Source: Alphaproteobacteria bacterium
GTDB lineage: Bacteria; Pseudomonadota; Alphaproteobacteria; Sphingomonadales; Sphingomonadaceae
Assembly: GCA_005883305.1 (NCBI GenBank)
Contig: VBAC01000001.1
Span: forward strand, 2,232,001 to 2,296,000
Direction of reading: 5' to 3'
Length of the DNA: 64,000 nucleotides
Within the stretch, counting starts at the first letter, position 1; each line of letters begins with the position of its first letter. Shown here in pieces: positions 16,066 to 26,156 of the stretch. Both the position numbers and the translations under genes were made by a program. A model generated the notes under the pieces. The model was given only the letters and a program-made list of their open reading frames with translations. It did no database searches and had not been told where the DNA came from.

Positions 16066-16069
<4 letters not shown>
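13997..16069 (+). CDS. prsK: PEP-CTERM/XrtA-system histidine kinase PrsK
   Basis: 690 aa membrane kinase. The first ~290 residues contain about eight hydrophobic segments, the PrsK-type sensor region. A GAF-like domain follows (about 310-450; SLEERAVKAIADIAGAPAGL). The dimerisation/phosphoacceptor helix is FILHDIKNLVSQLSLVARNA with His479, and the ATP-binding domain shows the N-box (HLVQNGIEAS), G1 (DRGHGMS), F-box (LFQPFVSTK) and G2 (GFGIGAFEA). All catalytic motifs are intact. It overlaps the sugar-transferase gene upstream and prsR downstream by ATGA, which implies translational coupling. It probably phosphorylates PrsR; the stimulus is unknown. Confidence 0.93.
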
Positions 16070-17445
<1,376 letters not shown>

Positions 17446-17450
17446 GCGGG

Positions 17451-19481
17451 ATGACCTGGCGCCTTCGCCCCACCGAGTCATCCCGGCGAAAGCCGGGACC
17501 CACGAACACCGCCTTCATCGATCAGGCGAAGGCGCCTTCGCGTTCGTTCTCCTGCCTTCGTTCATGGGTCCCGGCCTCCGCCGGGATGACTCCTCTGTTG
17601 GTCGCGCTGGCCTTGCTCGCCGCCTGCTCCGGCAAAAGCGGAGACGCCTATCAGCGCGGCCTCGCGGCGTTCAACGCGGGCGACGTGCGCACCGCCCGGG
17701 TCGAGTTCCTCAACGCGATCGAGGCCGATCCCGGCAATCGCGCGGCGCGGATCATGCAGGCGCAGGTCGATCTCGCGCTGGGCGACGGAATCGCCGCCGA
17801 ATCCGAGGTGACGCGGGCGCGCCAGGCCGGCGCCCCGGTCGGCGAGACCGCCCATCTCCTCGCCCATGCCAAGCTGCTCCAGGGCGACGCCCAGGCCGCG
17901 CTGACGGAGACCCCGCTCGCGGCGCCCGCGCACCAGGCCTATGCCGCGCGAATCGAGGGCCGCGCCTACATGGCGGCCGGCGACGACGACAATGCTCGCG
18001 GGGCATTCGACCGCGCTCTCGCGCTCGCACCCAACGACAGCGACGTCTGGGCGGACATCGCCCGCTTCCGGCGCGGCAGCGGCGATCTCGCCGGCGCCCT
18101 CGAGGCGGCCGACCGCGCCGTCGCCGCGCGCCCGTCAAACGTCGAGGCGCTGGTGCTCCACGGCACCCTGACGCGCAGCCAATATGGCCTTGCCGCGGCA
18201 ATCCCCTGGTTCGACCAGGCCCTTTCGGTCGACCATGGCAATGTCGAGGCCTTGCTCGCGCGCGCCGCGACTCTCGGCGATCTCGGGCGGATGAGCGAGA
18301 TGCTGGCCGACGCCCGCGCGGTCCACCGGCTGACCGGGGGCCACCGCACCGCTTATTATCTGGAGGCGGTGCTCGCCGCGCGCGCACGCAACTTCCAGCT
18401 CGCCAAGAGCCTGTGGGCCCGCACCGGCGGCGAGTTCGACACTATTCCCGCCGGCCGGCTGCTGCTTTCGGCGATCGACTTCGAGACCGGCAACGAGGAG
18501 CAGGCGGCGCGCCGCCTCATCGCCTTGGTGAACGAGCAGCCGCGCAACCGCCGGGCGCGCCGCCTGCTTGCGGCCGCCCAGTGGCGGATGGGAGATTCGC
18601 AAAGCGTGGCGAACACGCTCCGCCCGATCGCCGACATGCCGGACGCGGACAGCTACAGCCTTTCGCTGATGGGCCGGGCGATGACCCGGCTCGGCGACAA
18701 CCAGGCCGGAGCGCTCTATCTCGCCCGCGCGGCGCGGCCGCAGCCCGGCTCGCTCGCCTCGCTCGAAACGCTGAGCGAGGGCGAGTTCGCCGCCGTGCGC
18801 TCGGCGGCCCTCGAAAACCCGACGAACGGCCCCGCCCAGGTGCGCCTGATCGCCGCGCTCCTCGCGCGGCGCGATATCGGCGAGGCGGTCAGCCGCGCCC
18901 GGCACCTGCGGGACGCCAATCCCGGCGTGCCCGAAGTCCACATCCTGCTCGGCGACGCGCTCGGCATCGGCGGGAATTTCGAAGAGGCCGCGCAGGCGTA
19001 TCGGCTCGCGGCCAATCTGGCCTTCACCGAGAATGTCGCCTTGCGGCTGATCGACGCGCTCGAGCGCTCCGGGCAGATCGACGCGGCGGACAACGTACTG
19101 AACCTGTTCGTCGAGCAGAATCCGCGCAGCGTCGCCGGCCTCATCCTGCTCGGCGGGCGGGCGATGCAGCGGCAGGACTGGGCCTTCGCGATCAATGTCT
19201 ACGAGAGCCTTCGCCGGCGGATCGGCGACAACGACGCGACGATCCTCAACAACCTCGCCTGGGCCTATGCGGAAAGCGGCGAGGCGGTTCGCGGGGTCCC
19301 GCTCGCCCGGCGCGCCTGGGCGCTCGACCGCGACAATCCGGCAACGGCCGACACGCTCGGCTGGCTCCTGTTCAAGAACGGCCACCGCGCCGAAGGCCTT
19401 GCGCTCCTGCAACGCGCGGCGCGCGGCGCCCCGAGCGACGCGGACGTGCAGCGGCGCTTGTCGCAGGCGCGCGCCGGCTAG
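17451..19481 (+). CDS. prsT: PEP-CTERM-system TPR-repeat lipoprotein PrsT, leader altered by a repeat insertion
   Basis: 676 aa from the ATG at 17451, which has AGGGG 8 bases upstream and lies 5 bases after the prsR stop. An alternative ATG at 17586 (631 aa) gives a neat lipoprotein signal, TPLLVALALLAAC, but it has no basic residues before the hydrophobic core and no ribosome site. Between the two starts lies a family-A palindrome (17475-17592). Removing it would rejoin MTWRLRP to PLLVALALLAAC, a textbook lipoprotein signal. The mature protein is a run of TPR-like helix pairs (AxxxxxxGDxxxAxxxxxxAL motifs repeated about a dozen times). It is probably anchored at the inner face of the outer membrane and helps polysaccharide export. 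The stop overlaps the convergent M16 gene by 4 bases. Confidence 0.82.
   Translation: MTWRLRPTESSRRKPGPTNTAFIDQAKAPSRSFSCLRSWVPASAGMTPLLVALALLAACSGKSGDAYQRGLAAFNAGDVRTARVEFLNAIEADPGNRAARIMQAQVDLALGDGIAAESEVTRARQAGAPVGETAHLLAHAKLLQGDAQAALTETPLAAPAHQAYAARIEGRAYMAAGDDDNARGAFDRALALAPNDSDVWADIARFRRGSGDLAGALEAADRAVAARPSNVEALVLHGTLTRSQYGLAAAIPWFDQALSVDHGNVEALLARAATLGDLGRMSEMLADARAVHRLTGGHRTAYYLEAVLAARARNFQLAKSLWARTGGEFDTIPAGRLLLSAIDFETGNEEQAARRLIALVNEQPRNRRARRLLAAAQWRMGDSQSVANTLRPIADMPDADSYSLSLMGRAMTRLGDNQAGALYLARAARPQPGSLASLETLSEGEFAAVRSAALENPTNGPAQVRLIAALLARRDIGEAVSRARHLRDANPGVPEVHILLGDALGIGGNFEEAAQAYRLAANLAFTENVALRLIDALERSGQIDAADNVLNLFVEQNPRSVAGLILLGGRAMQRQDWAFAINVYESLRRRIGDNDATILNNLAWAYAESGEAVRGVPLARRAWALDRDNPATADTLGWLLFKNGHRAEGLALLQRAARGAPSDADVQRRLSQARAG
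17475..17592. repeat. Family-A palindromic repeat inside the prsT leader
   Basis: The left arm GAGTCATCCCGGCGAAAGCC and right arm GGCCTCCGCCGGGATGACTC are the ends of an inverted repeat with arms of about 33 bases (three mismatches), total 118 bases. It lies wholly within the open reading frame that links the prsT ribosome site with its lipobox, and its right end contributes the downstream candidate ATG (GGGATGAC). Copies of similar size occur at 48663 and, enlarged, at 59293. Confidence 0.9.
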
Positions 19482-22294
19482 CGCAGAGCCGCCCGGTCCA
19501 GATTGAGCTCGGTCAGCGGTATCACGGTCACGTTCGGCTGGGTGCGGCGAAGCGCTTCGAGGAACTTCGACGAGTCGCCGACGATGACGATCGTCGCGCC
19601 TTCCGGCCGAAGCAGGTCGGCGGCCACGCCCTGCGCCCCGGCCGGAGTCACCGCCAGAACCGAGGCCTGGTAGCGCAGGATCTCGGCCGGATCGACGCCG
19701 CGGATGACGTAGGAGCTGACCAGCTGGGCAAGGCCCGAGGTCGTCTCCACGTCGCGTCCGAAATCGCCGGTCAGCGAGGCGCGCCGGGCGTTCAGCTCGG
19801 CCGCCGGCACCGGCTCCGCGCCGAGCCGGCGCATCTCGCCGAGTATGAGCCCGAGCACCTCCGCCGCCGCGTCGTTGCGGGTCTGGGTCGAGGCGACGAA
19901 CGGCCCGGCCTCCCGACGTGCGTCGATGCTGCTGCCGGAGCCGTAGGAAAGGCCCCGGCGGATCCGGATCTCCTGGTTGAGCCGGGCGCTGTAGCCTCCG
20001 CCGAGCACGGCGTTGACGACTAAAGCGCGGTAGAAGCGCGGGTCGCGCCTGGCGATGCCGTCGCGGGCGACGGCCACCGCCGCCTGGCCTGCGCCGGGCA
20101 TGTCGACGACCAGCACGCCGGTGCGCGGCGCGGGGCGCGGCGAAGAGACGTGCGCCGCCGGCGCCCCACCGGAGCGCCAGCCGCCGAAATGAAGCTCGGC
20201 CAGGCGCAGCGCCTCGGCGGGCGCGATGTCGCCGGCGAAGACCAAGGTGGCGTTGTCCGGCCGCCACTGGGCGCGGTAGGCGGCCTCGATGTCGGCGCGG
20301 GTGATCGCCGCGAGCGAGGCTTCGGTGCCGCCTGCCGGATGGCCGTAATCGGAAAGGCCGTAGAGCGCCCGAGCGGTCGCCATGCCGGCGAGATCGCCCG
20401 GATCGCGCATCACGACTCGCACCGCGTCGGCGGCGATCGCCCGCTGCCGCTCGAGCTCCTCGGCGGGCAAGGTCGCGTTGCGCGCGACGTCGGCCATCAG
20501 GGCGGTTGCGCGGTCGGCATTGGCGGTGCGCACGGTGAGGCCGAGCGATGAGCCGTCCCAGCCGGCGCCGCCGCCGAGCGAAGAGCCGAGCGCCTCGACC
20601 TGGGCGTCGATCTCGGTCGCCGAGCGGCTCGCCGTGCCCTCGGTCATCACCGACGCGGCGAGCGAGGCGGTGCCGGCCCGGCCTTCCGAATCGCGAGACG
20701 CGCCGCCTGGGGCGACGAGCGAGATGGTCACCAGCGGCAGCGAACGGCTGGGGACGGTGATCACTGTCAGCCCGTTGGCGAGACGCTGGGTGACCGGCGC
20801 GGGAACCGCGGGAGCCACGTCCGGCGCGGGTGCCGGAGGCGCCGCGCGCTCGGCTTCGGGGGCGGGCTGAACGACCGCGATATGCTCGGGCCGGCTCAGC
20901 GGCGCCGCCTGGACGGTGGCCGCGGTGGCGATGGCGTCGCCGCGGGCGGTGCCGCGCGATTCCTCGGGCAAATAGCGAAGGGAGGCGCTGCGCTCGTCGC
21001 GAAGCCAGGTCCGCGCCGCGCGCTGGATGTCGGCGGGGGTGACCGCCGCGATCTGCGCCAGACGGCGGTCCGCCGCAGCGGCGTCGCCCTCGACGATCAC
21101 CGCCTCGGCGATCGCCGAGGCCTGGCCGTCGGCCGTCTCGCGCTCGCGGATCGCGGCGGTGAGCAGCTCGTTCTTGGCCTCCGTGAGCTCGGCTTCGGTG
21201 ACCGGCGTGTCGCGGAAGCGGGCGACCTCGCGGCGCAGCGCCGCCTCGCCATCCTCGGCCGTCCGGCCGCTGGCGAGAATGGCGTAGACCGCGATATTGC
21301 CGCGCCCCTGCTTCGAATCGACATAGGAGCTGGCCTGGGAAGCGACCTGGTCCCGGTAGACGAGGCTCTGGTGCAGCCGCGAGCTTTCGCCGGTGGACAG
21401 AATGCCGTCGAGCACCTCGATCGCAGCCGAATCCGGATGCGCCGCTGGCGGGACGGGATAGGAAATCATCACCGCGGGAAGCGGGGTGTTCGCCTCGTAG
21501 ACCGTATAATGGCGCGCCTGGGTCCGCACCGGCTCCTCGGCCGTCACGCGCGGGATCGTCCCCGCCGGCCGGGCGATCGGGGCGAAATAGCGGTCGACCC
21601 AGCGGTCGAGCTCGGCCTGATCGAAATTGCCGGCGACGACGAGCACGGCATTGTCGGGCCGGTAGTAGGTGGCGTGAAAGGCGCGCACGTCGTCGATCGT
21701 CGCCGCGTCGAGATCCTCGATCGACCCGATTCCGGGCCGGCCGTAGGGCAACACATCGTAGCTGATCTGCGGGAAATAGAGGTAGAACATCTTGCCGTAG
21801 GGCTGGGCGAGGACGCGGCTGCGATATTCCTCCTTCACCACGTCGCGCTCGGAGGCGAAGTAGCTCTGCTCGACGACGAGGCTGCCCATCCGCTCGGCCT
21901 CGGCCCAGAGAAGCCGCTCGAGATGGTTGGCCGGGACGACCTCGTAATAATTGGTGTAGTCGTCGTTGGTCGAGGCGTTGTTGAAGCCGCCGACATCCTC
22001 GGTCAGCCGGTCGAACTGCTCGGGCACGAGGTTCCGGCTGGCCTTGAACATCATGTGCTCGAACAGGTGGGCGAAGCCCGAGCGCCCGCGCGGATCGTCG
22101 CGCGAGCCGACGTCGTACCAGACCTGCACCGAGACCTGCGAGCTCGCTGGATCGCGGACCGAATAGACGCGAAGCCCGTTGGGCAAGGTGCGGCTGACAT
22201 AGCGAAGGGCGGGCACCGACGTGGAGTCTTCGGCCAGCGCCGGCGCGGCCAGGCCAAGCAGCACGACCAGCGCCGCGCGGAACATCATCTTCAT
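19478..22294 (-). CDS. M16 family zinc metallopeptidase (two-domain pitrilysin-like), exported
   Basis: 938 aa. The signal peptide MKMMFRAALVVLLGLAAPAL predicts a periplasmic or outer-membrane location. The N-terminal M16 domain holds the inverted zinc motif HLFEH at 76-80 and a distal glutamate in the WAEAERMGSL helix; the segment GGFNNASTNDDYTNYYEVVP is the conserved substrate strand. The second M16 half (from about 505, RLANGLTVITVPSRSLPLVT) lacks HxxEH, as is normal for the inactive partner domain. A Pro/Ala linker joins the halves. The start has GGGAGG upstream. The 3' end overlaps prsT convergently by 4 bases (CTAG). Confidence 0.94.
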   Translation of the reverse strand: MKMMFRAALVVLLGLAAPALAEDSTSVPALRYVSRTLPNGLRVYSVRDPASSQVSVQVWYDVGSRDDPRGRSGFAHLFEHMMFKASRNLVPEQFDRLTEDVGGFNNASTNDDYTNYYEVVPANHLERLLWAEAERMGSLVVEQSYFASERDVVKEEYRSRVLAQPYGKMFYLYFPQISYDVLPYGRPGIGSIEDLDAATIDDVRAFHATYYRPDNAVLVVAGNFDQAELDRWVDRYFAPIARPAGTIPRVTAEEPVRTQARHYTVYEANTPLPAVMISYPVPPAAHPDSAAIEVLDGILSTGESSRLHQSLVYRDQVASQASSYVDSKQGRGNIAVYAILASGRTAEDGEAALRREVARFRDTPVTEAELTEAKNELLTAAIRERETADGQASAIAEAVIVEGDAAAADRRLAQIAAVTPADIQRAARTWLRDERSASLRYLPEESRGTARGDAIATAATVQAAPLSRPEHIAVVQPAPEAERAAPPAPAPDVAPAVPAPVTQRLANGLTVITVPSRSLPLVTISLVAPGGASRDSEGRAGTASLAASVMTEGTASRSATEIDAQVEALGSSLGGGAGWDGSSLGLTVRTANADRATALMADVARNATLPAEELERQRAIAADAVRVVMRDPGDLAGMATARALYGLSDYGHPAGGTEASLAAITRADIEAAYRAQWRPDNATLVFAGDIAPAEALRLAELHFGGWRSGGAPAAHVSSPRPAPRTGVLVVDMPGAGQAAVAVARDGIARRDPRFYRALVVNAVLGGGYSARLNQEIRIRRGLSYGSGSSIDARREAGPFVASTQTRNDAAAEVLGLILGEMRRLGAEPVPAAELNARRASLTGDFGRDVETTSGLAQLVSSYVIRGVDPAEILRYQASVLAVTPAGAQGVAADLLRPEGATIVIVGDSSKFLEALRRTQPNVTVIPLTELNLDRAALR

Positions 22295-22345
22295 TTCAAA
22301 CGCCTCCCGAGCCCGCCGCATTGCTGGGCCGGGGCGCGGGCGGCG

Positions 22346-24118
22346 TCAAGCTTGCAGCGCCTCGGCCATCTCCGCGAGCTCCAGCCAGCGGATCTCGGCG
22401 GCGTCCTTCTCCGCCCGGGCCTTGTCGATCGCCTCGGTGAGCTGTGCGAAGCGGCCGGGATCGCGGGCGTAGAGATCGGGATCGGACAGGATGTCCTCGT
22501 CGCGGGCGATCTCCGCCTCGAGCGCGTCGATCCGCGCCGGCAAGAGGTCGTAGTCGCGCTGGTCCTTGTAGGTGAGCTTGGTCGGCTTGCGCTCGTCCCG
22601 CGCCGCCGCCCTGGGCGACGCGACCTTGGGGTTGTGGACGTGCGGGCGCCTTTTGCGTTCCCAATCCTCGTAGCCGCCGGCGACGATGTCGACCTTGCCC
22701 GACCCGTCGAGCCCGAGCGTGATGGTCACCGTCCGGTCGAGGAAGTCGCGGTCGTGGCTGACGATCAGCACCGTGCCGTCATAATCGGCGATCACCTCCT
22801 GAAGCAGGTCGAGCGTCTCCATGTCGAGGTCGTTGGTCGGCTCGTCGAGCACGAGGAGGTTGGAGGCCCGGGCGAATTCGCGCGCCAGGAGCAGCCGCGA
22901 GCGCTCCCCGCCCGAAAGCGAGCCGATTTTCGCGTCGACCAAAGTCGGCTCGAACAGGAACTCCTTGAGATAGCCCTGGACGTGCTTCTTCGTGCCCCGA
23001 ACCTCGATCCAGTCGCCGCCATCGGCCAGCACGTCGCGAACGCTCTTGGCGGGATCCAGCAATCGCCGCTGCTGGTCGATCATGATCCCCGAGAGCGTCT
23101 TCGCCCGCGTGACCCGGCCCTCGTCGGGCGCGATGTCGCCGGTGAGCAATTTGAGCAGGGTCGTCTTGCCGGTGCCGTTGGCCCCGACGACGCCGATCCG
23201 GTCGCCGCGCTGGATGCGCAGCGAGAAATCCTTGACGATCGTGCGGTCGCCGAAGCGCTTCACGACATGATCGGCCTCGATCACCATCTTGGTGCGGACC
23301 TCGTCATTGGCGAGGCCGAGCTTCGCCGTCCCTGCAGGCCCCAGCATCGCCGCCCGCGCCGCGCGCATCTCTCCCAATTTGGCCAGCCGCCCCTGGTTGC
23401 GCTTGCGCCGCGCGGTGACCCCGCGCTGCAGCCAGTGAAGCTCGAGCTTCAGCTTCGCGTCGAGCTTGTCCGCCGCCCGCGCCTCCTCGGCATAGACCGC
23501 CTCCGTCCACGCCTCGAAGCCGCCATAGCCGACCTCGGCGCGGCGGATCTGGCCGCGGTCGAGCCAGAGCGACGAGCGCGTGAGGCGCTTGAGGAACGTG
23601 CGGTCGTGGCTGATGACGATGAACGCGCCGGTGTAGCGCGACAGCCAGTCCTCCAGCCATTCGATGCCGGCGAGATCGAGATGGTTGGTCGGCTCGTCGA
23701 GCAGAAGCACGTCGGGATCGGCCGCGATCGCCCGCGCGATCGCCGCCCGGCGCCGCTCTCCCCCCGAGGCCGTCGCCGCCTCGCGGCCGAGGTCGAGCCC
23801 GATCTGGTCGGCGATCGCCTCGACCTCGTGCAAAGCCGCGCCGCCCGCCAGCGCAAAGTCGCGCAAGGTCGGACAAGCGGCAACGTCCGGATCCTGCTCC
23901 AGCAGCACCACCCTGGTGCCGGGCTGGATCGTGCGGCGGCCCTCGTCGGTCTCGATCATGTCGGCCAGGCATTTGAGCAGGGTGGTCTTGCCCGCCCCGT
24001 TGCGGCCGATCAAAGCCAGCCGGTCGCGCGCGCCGACAAAGATGTCGAGTCCGCGAAACAGCCAGCCCGATCCCTGGATCAGGCCGAGATTTTCGTAAGC
24101 GAGGACGGGGGCTGCCAT
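22346..24118 (-). CDS. uup: ABC-F family ATPase, Uup-like
   Basis: 590 aa soluble protein with two ABC cassettes and no membrane segments. Cassette 1: Walker A GRNGAGKTT, signature SGGERRRAAIARAI, Walker B LLLDEPTNHLDL. A linker rich in Arg/Lys follows (the ABC-F P-site linker, about 235-275). Cassette 2: Walker A GANGTGKTT, signature LSGGERSRLLLA, Walker B LVLDEPTNDLDM. The C-terminus ends in a charged coiled-coil of about 70 residues, which points to Uup rather than EttA. Members act on the ribosome or on branched DNA intermediates. It lies 51 bases upstream of the M16 gene on the same strand and may share its transcript. Confidence 0.9.
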   Translation of the reverse strand: MAAPVLAYENLGLIQGSGWLFRGLDIFVGARDRLALIGRNGAGKTTLLKCLADMIETDEGRRTIQPGTRVVLLEQDPDVAACPTLRDFALAGGAALHEVEAIADQIGLDLGREAATASGGERRRAAIARAIAADPDVLLLDEPTNHLDLAGIEWLEDWLSRYTGAFIVISHDRTFLKRLTRSSLWLDRGQIRRAEVGYGGFEAWTEAVYAEEARAADKLDAKLKLELHWLQRGVTARRKRNQGRLAKLGEMRAARAAMLGPAGTAKLGLANDEVRTKMVIEADHVVKRFGDRTIVKDFSLRIQRGDRIGVVGANGTGKTTLLKLLTGDIAPDEGRVTRAKTLSGIMIDQQRRLLDPAKSVRDVLADGGDWIEVRGTKKHVQGYLKEFLFEPTLVDAKIGSLSGGERSRLLLAREFARASNLLVLDEPTNDLDMETLDLLQEVIADYDGTVLIVSHDRDFLDRTVTITLGLDGSGKVDIVAGGYEDWERKRRPHVHNPKVASPRAAARDERKPTKLTYKDQRDYDLLPARIDALEAEIARDEDILSDPDLYARDPGRFAQLTEAIDKARAEKDAAEIRWLELAEMAEALQA

Positions 24119-24183
24119 GATGCGGGCGATCTAGGGACGAAGAGACGCCGCGTCACTAGCCTCCAACCCGACCAGCTTGAATC

Positions 24184-24290
24184 GTTCCCCGGCGAAGGCC
24201 GGGGCCCAGGAGCCGGAGGCTTTTCCGCGAGGCTTTCGCGTACGAAACCCGGCGAGCGCCGGGCCTGGACCCCGGCCTTCGCCGGGGAAC
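24184..24290. repeat. Family-A palindromic repeat (GTTCCCCGGCGAAGGCC type)
   Basis: Arms GTTCCCCGGCGAAGGCCGGG and CCCGGCCTTCGCCGGGGAAC are perfect inverted repeats, with an internal hairpin AACCCGGCGAGCGCCGGGCC. It occupies most of the 246-base gap between the Uup gene and the DedA gene. Confidence 0.88.
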
Positions 24291-24364
24291 AGCATGTGCG
24301 ACCCCAGTCGAGTTCCACTCCGGCCTCAGATCTCGCGCCCCTGCGGAAGAAGGGACATCAGAAC

Positions 24365-24964
24365 TCAACCCAAACGCCGACGCCGCTTCACCAGCCACAC
24401 CAGGCCGCCCTCGACGACGAGAAGGACTGCGACCGCGCAGATCGTCGCGACGAAGGGGTTCCAGCCGAAAGCGTGAAGGCCGTAGCCCAGGGTGATGAAG
24501 CCGCCGACCCAGATCAGGCTCCCAGCCAACACCGCCAGGGCGAAGGTCCCCAGCGGCAGCGCCAGTATGCCCGCTGGCAAAGAGAGATAGACGCGGACCA
24601 CCGGGACGGTCTGGCCGATGAAGGTCGCGACGAAGGCGTTGCGGCTGTAGCGCCGGGCGAGCGACAGATAGAGATCTTCCTTGAGCCACACATAGCGGCC
24701 GTAGCGCTTGACCATCCGGTGAGTCCGCTCCTCTCCGAGCGCGAAGCCCAGCCCGTACCAGCACACCGCTCCGAGCGTCGAGCCGAGGGTGGTCACGACG
24801 ATCAGCAAAGGCAGGTCGATCGGCCGCTGCGCCAGCGCGCCGCCGAGGAAGATGAACAGGCCATAGGAGGGCACCACGGGCACAAGTCGCTCGAGCAGTG
24901 CGAGCACGGCGGCGCCGATCATCCCGTAGGCAAGGATATCGAGGATCGGGACGAGGTCGGACAT
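24365..24964 (-). CDS. DedA family (SNARE-associated/VTT domain) membrane protein
   Basis: 199 aa integral membrane protein with about five hydrophobic segments. The VTT/DedA core shows the re-entrant motif region (LERLVPVVPSYGLFIFLGGA) and the second conserved loop FIGQTVPVVRVYLSLPAG, with Gly/Pro/Arg positions typical of DedA proteins. Some members move undecaprenyl phosphate or other lipids across the inner membrane; which lipid applies here is unknown. The glutamate of the first re-entrant motif is kept. It ends with a basic tail (KRRRRLG). It stands alone. Confidence 0.88.
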   Translation of the reverse strand: MSDLVPILDILAYGMIGAAVLALLERLVPVVPSYGLFIFLGGALAQRPIDLPLLIVVTTLGSTLGAVCWYGLGFALGEERTHRMVKRYGRYVWLKEDLYLSLARRYSRNAFVATFIGQTVPVVRVYLSLPAGILALPLGTFALAVLAGSLIWVGGFITLGYGLHAFGWNPFVATICAVAVLLVVEGGLVWLVKRRRRLG

Positions 24965-25246
24965 TCGGACCCGCGGGCTGGAGTGAGACGCTGGCCTATG
25001 CCTAGCACAGGCAGCCTATGCAAAAACATAACGCCAGGTTTTTCTTGTGGATTCCCCCGCTCGGCCGCTTACCGCCGGTCTGACTTCTTATGCCTCGTCG
25101 AAGCGGAAGAACAGCGGGTCGCTCCGGCGCGGGTATAGCAAGGCGCTGACGATCATCCGCGGATTCCGCCAAATCACCCATCAGGACGGTAGGCGGCGCC
25201 CACCAATTCCATTAGCATCCAAACGTCAAAGCGAAGGGGAACGGAC

Positions 25247-25621
25247 ATGCCGGTAATCGGAATGGGCGGCTATTTCTTCCGGGCGAAGGATCCGCCGAAG
25301 CTGAAGGCCTGGTATCGTGAGCATCTCGGCGTCGGGGGAGGGTGCGGCACGGACGAGAAGGGCGAGTCGAACGAGTGGGTCTGGCACACAGGGGCCGGGC
25401 CGATGGTGTTCGAGCCGTTCAAGCAGGACAGCGATTATTTCGCGGCCGACCGGACCGCGATGATCAACCTTCGCGTGAGCGATCTCGACGGCCTGCTCGC
25501 CGGTCTGCGCGCGGCGGACATCGCGATCGAGCGCGAGGAGACCATGGAAGGCGTCGGGCGCTTCGCCCGAATCCACGATCCGGAAGGCAATCCGATCGAA
25601 TTGTGGGAGCCGGAGGGCTGA
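25247..25621 (+). CDS. VOC (glyoxalase/bleomycin-resistance) family protein
   Basis: 124 aa single VOC domain. Motifs: GYFFRAKDPPKLKAWYREHL at the first beta-alpha unit, MINLRVSDLDGLLAGL at the second, and a C-terminal FARIHDPEGNPIELWEP, where the Glu in IELWEP is a usual metal ligand. The fold dimerises to bind a metal and a small substrate, so it could be a lyase, dioxygenase or binding protein; none can be chosen. GAAGGGGAA precedes the ATG. The 282 bases before it (from 24965) hold no gene I can support. Confidence 0.85.
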   Translation: MPVIGMGGYFFRAKDPPKLKAWYREHLGVGGGCGTDEKGESNEWVWHTGAGPMVFEPFKQDSDYFAADRTAMINLRVSDLDGLLAGLRAADIAIEREETMEGVGRFARIHDPEGNPIELWEPEG

Positions 25622-25768
25622 GGGACGGGGCCGCCCCGCCCGGGGTGGCGATGCCGTTTCGCGGGGGCGGGAGCTTAACGAACCCCCGCGCGCGCATTCA
25701 TGGCCTATTCAATGCGTTGGGCCTATCCGCTTGCTTATCCTTACGGAAACGTCGAGTTCGTGAACGTG

Positions 25769-26053
25769 ATGCGTTGGTTGACCCTGCTTGGCCTTTTGTC
25801 CGCCCCCGCGGCGGGGCAGAATACGCGCGGACTGAGCCGGGAGCAGAACCACGCCTATCGCGCCATGCAGCAGGGCCAGATCCTCTCGCTGCCCGAGATC
25901 CGCGCCCGAATCCATGTGCCGAACGCCGAATATATCGGCGCCGAGATGCTCGGGCCCACCGTCTATCGGCTCAAATATATGCGCGGGGCCAACGTCATCT
26001 GGATCGACGTCGACGCGGCCACCGGGCGGATCGTCGCCCGTTTCGGCATGTGA
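25769..26053 (+). CDS. PepSY-like small exported protein upstream of a two-component system
   Basis: 94 aa from ATG 25769, giving a clean signal peptide (MRWLTLLGLLSAPAAGQ); an earlier ATG at 25700 would place 23 extra residues before it. The mature part, MQQGQILSLPEIRARI ... VYRLKYMRGANVIWIDVDAA then GRIVARF, matches the PepSY pattern: a helix, then a two-strand hairpin ending in a (V/I)D(A/V)xTGxI(V/L) motif. PepSY proteins often sit beside PhoP/PhoQ-like systems, and this one is directly upstream of such a pair. An inhibitory or sensory periplasmic role toward the kinase is inference. Confidence 0.7.
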   Translation: MRWLTLLGLLSAPAAGQNTRGLSREQNHAYRAMQQGQILSLPEIRARIHVPNAEYIGAEMLGPTVYRLKYMRGANVIWIDVDAATGRIVARFGM

Positions 26054-26156
26054 CTCTTGGCGCTGGCGTCACGCGGCTGCTATTCCCATATCAGATACGA
26101 AACAATCTGCCGTCCGCGGGGGTTCAGCGGCACGGTAAAGCGCGAAGGGAATTCGA

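Noticed and set aside
20882-25138. A 1418-codon open frame on the plus strand
   Set aside because: It lies opposite the M16, Uup and DedA genes in a high-GC region where antisense frames lack stops; composition is Arg/Asp/Gly-biased and no domain is visible.
24965-25246. A 69-codon frame (25047-25256) in the gap before the VOC gene
   Set aside because: It overlaps the VOC start, has no ribosome site and no recognisable composition; the 282-base gap shows nothing I can support.
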